64,000 bases of DNA, from the NCBI GenBank assembly GCA_017643395.1, contig JAEPNP010000004.1, positions 233,745-297,744 of the forward strand. The letters run 5' to 3'. Position 1 is the first letter of the stretch; every line of letters starts with the position of its first letter. This DNA comes from Rhodothermales bacterium (GTDB lineage Bacteria; Bacteroidota; Rhodothermia; Rhodothermales; UBA10348). This document shows, piece by piece, positions 62,576 to 64,000 of the stretch. Below the pieces are notes generated by a model, which worked only from the letters and a program-made list of their open reading frames with translations, had not been told where the DNA came from and did not search any database. Made by a program: the position numbers and the translations under genes.

Positions 62576-64000
62576 TCAGGCCGGCCGGTAGATGCCGGCC
62601 TGGGCCGGGGCACCTGGCTGCGGCGCGGCATGCGCGCCACCGTTGCCGTTCTGAAACACCGGCCGGAAAGGCGCAGGTCGGGACCGCATCACCGCGCGTC
62701 CGGCCGCAGGACCAAGGCGCTTCTCGCGACCGCTGCCGAATCGGCCGTAGTAGCTGCGATCGTTGAAATATCCGTACGCCTGGCGGGCGTTGAAGCCGTT
62801 GAGCACGGCATACGTGTTCCCTGCCCGGGCCTGATCCAGCAGATCCATGGCCTCGCGCAGGTCAGCCTGCTGGGTCTCACCGGCCCGAAGCACGACCAGA
62901 ACGGCATCGGCCAGATGAGACAGTGCGACGGTCCGACCGGCTGTGAGCAGCGGTCCCGCGTCAATCACAATGCGTGAGAAGCTCTTGCGCAGGTAGCCGA
63001 CCATCGCACGCAGATCCGGCGAAGCCAGAAAATGTCCGTTGGACACGTCAATGTCTCCCAGCGGCAGCACGTACAGTCCATCGACATCGGTGCCGTGCAC
63101 GCTTTCCCGAACCAGTCGCCCTTCATACAGCACGTTCGAGACGCCCGGTACGGCGGGAGTGCCCAGCATGCGATGCGCCGAAGGGTTCCACGCATTCAGG
63201 TCCAGCAGGAGCGTGCGGTGCCCGGCGGCCGCCATGGTGACCGCCATGTTCGAGGCTACCACCGACTTGCCGTCTCCGTTCGTCCCGGAAGTCACCAGCA
63301 CCGTTTGCACGGGACGACCATTGGAACCCATCTCGACGCTCATGGCGACGCGGGCAAAGGCGTCGGCGGCGGCCGACTGGGGAGCCGTAATGGTTACCAC
63401 CTCGGGTGCGGTCGCCGATCGCATACGCCGACGCTCGCCGGAAACCCGCTTCAGGTCCGGTATCACGCCGGCTACCGGCACGCCCAGGCGGCGCAACTCG
63501 TCGGGCTGGCGCAGACGCTCGTCCACGACCTCCCGGCCAAATACACCGGTCAGGCCCACGGCGAGCCCCAGCAGGGTAGCAAGCGCGAGGATGTAGATCG
63601 GCCGAGGCTCGACCGGCTCGTCCGGCAACTCCGCCACGTCAAGCACACGCACAGTGCCGAACTCCGAGGCCTCTGCGATACGCGCCTCCTGGTAGCGTTC
63701 CTGCAGCCAGTCATACGTCAGCTCCTGCGAGCGGCGAGCCCTCTCCAGACCGGCCAGCGCCACAGACTGTCGGGGAATACGATTGAATTCCTGCTGATCC
63801 CGGCCAATTCTCGAGTCGAGCACGCGGATGCGAGCCCGCAGCCCGGAGGCCTCGATCGTCTTGTCGGCGATCTGCTGGCGGAGCCGACTGACGTTGGCCA
63901 GCGCTCCGGTCAGACCCGCTCCATCTCCAAGACGCCTGGCCATGTCGGGATCCAGGCCGCCGGTGGCGAGCACCTCATCGACCAGACGACGCGCCCGCAT
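62576..64000 (-). CDS. Wzc/CapB-type exopolysaccharide tyrosine kinase (partial, N terminus outside window)
   Basis: 474 residues visible; the frame is open at base 64000, so the N terminus (Wzz domain) lies outside. It contains a coiled-coil and the GNVR-type segment (GLERARRSQELTYDWLQERYQEA), a transmembrane helix (YILALATLLGLAVGLTGVFG) and the BY-kinase domain: Walker A SGTNGDGKSVVASNMA, Walker A' LLLDLNAWNPSAH and Walker B RIVIDAGPLL. The A' and B motifs depart from the usual D-x-D-x-R-x-P and D-x-P-P. A Tyr cluster (AYGYFNDRSYYGRF) near the C terminus fits autophosphorylation. It controls polymer length or export of surface polysaccharide, in keeping with the sugar operon at 39.6-42.7 kb. 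Confidence 0.85.
   Translation of the reverse strand: MRARRLVDEVLATGGLDPDMARRLGDGAGLTGALANVSRLRQQIADKTIEASGLRARIRVLDSRIGRDQQEFNRIPRQSVALAGLERARRSQELTYDWLQERYQEARIAEASEFGTVRVLDVAELPDEPVEPRPIYILALATLLGLAVGLTGVFGREVVDERLRQPDELRRLGVPVAGVIPDLKRVSGERRRMRSATAPEVVTITAPQSAAADAFARVAMSVEMGSNGRPVQTVLVTSGTNGDGKSVVASNMAVTMAAAGHRTLLLDLNAWNPSAHRMLGTPAVPGVSNVLYEGRLVRESVHGTDVDGLYVLPLGDIDVSNGHFLASPDLRAMVGYLRKSFSRIVIDAGPLLTAGRTVALSHLADAVLVVLRAGETQQADLREAMDLLDQARAGNTYAVLNGFNARQAYGYFNDRSYYGRFGSGREKRLGPAAGRAVMRSRPAPFRPVFQNGNGGAHAAPQPGAPAQAGIYRPA

Noticed and set aside
1-64000. tRNA, rRNA, riboswitch or replication origin
   Set aside because: No cloverleaf, conserved rRNA stretch, riboswitch core or cluster of DnaA boxes was recognised in the intergenic regions; a covariance-model search was not possible here.

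Overview
The window is a compact, GC-rich bacterial chromosome segment. About 49 protein genes are packed with many 1-17 bp overlaps. No tRNA, rRNA, CRISPR array, transposase or prophage gene was seen. The gene families point to the Bacteroidota/Rhodothermota side of the tree, with a Rhodothermales-like bacterium the best guess. These include a type IX secretion plug-domain lipoprotein, DUF3078, DUF4783, DUF4105 and DUF4342 proteins, a DUF5117-type lipoprotein metalloprotease, a short histone H1-like protein, YidD and MacA/MacB. This placement is inferred from family content only; no marker-gene tree was run. Both ends cut a gene: an M1-peptidase-like protein on the left and a Wzc-type tyrosine kinase on the right.

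Layout. 1-5.4 kb: catalytically dead M1-peptidase homologue, small conserved protein, rlmB, amidinotransferase-fold hydrolase, MFS transporter. 5.4-12.5 kb: a minus-strand envelope block (DUF3078 barrel, membrane gluzincin, T9SS plug lipoprotein, metzincin lipoprotein) closed by a strong terminator, with a 57-residue histone-like gene upstream of it. 12.6-21 kb: degenerate acetylglutamate-kinase-like protein, dnaE interrupted by a 446-residue homing intein, PAP2 phosphatase, cell-wall hydrolase, yidD, moaB. 21-26.5 kb: macA-macB-type efflux genes, cysS, HhH-GPD glycosylase. 26.6-37.7 kb: one long minus-strand run of nucleotidyltransferase, mutS2, DUF4783, a 1319-residue sensor kinase, trkA and trkH. 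37.8-42.7 kb: LOG protein, TPR protein and a three-gene sugar-modification operon (acyltransferase, aminotransferase, dehydrogenase). 42.7-48.5 kb: a pilus or secretion locus with two unusual pilin-like proteins, pilC and pilB. 48.8-54.6 kb: DUF4342, threonine dehydratase, TIGR02757, then hrcA-grpE-dnaJ-flavin reductase. 54.7-64 kb: an exported protein with an RS-type 10-residue repeat, DUF2231, sppA, gpmI, nth, DUF4105 and the tyrosine kinase.

The most unusual signals are these. (1) Two intergenic arrays (19972-20100 and 51045-51174) each hold three imperfect inverted repeats of 24-25 bp set 51-53 bp apart; the arms are conserved, one arm pair shows a compensatory change, and the loops and spacers are unique. 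(2) A pair of pilin-like proteins share the N terminus MGQQQLLLLV, which lacks a normal prepilin leader and Glu5, and sit beside pilB and pilC. (3) A large LAGLIDADG intein interrupts dnaE four residues downstream of the cyanobacterial split-intein site. (4) An M1 peptidase homologue has lost HExxH. (5) An exported protein carries about 11 copies of an RDSRTRS-type decapeptide.
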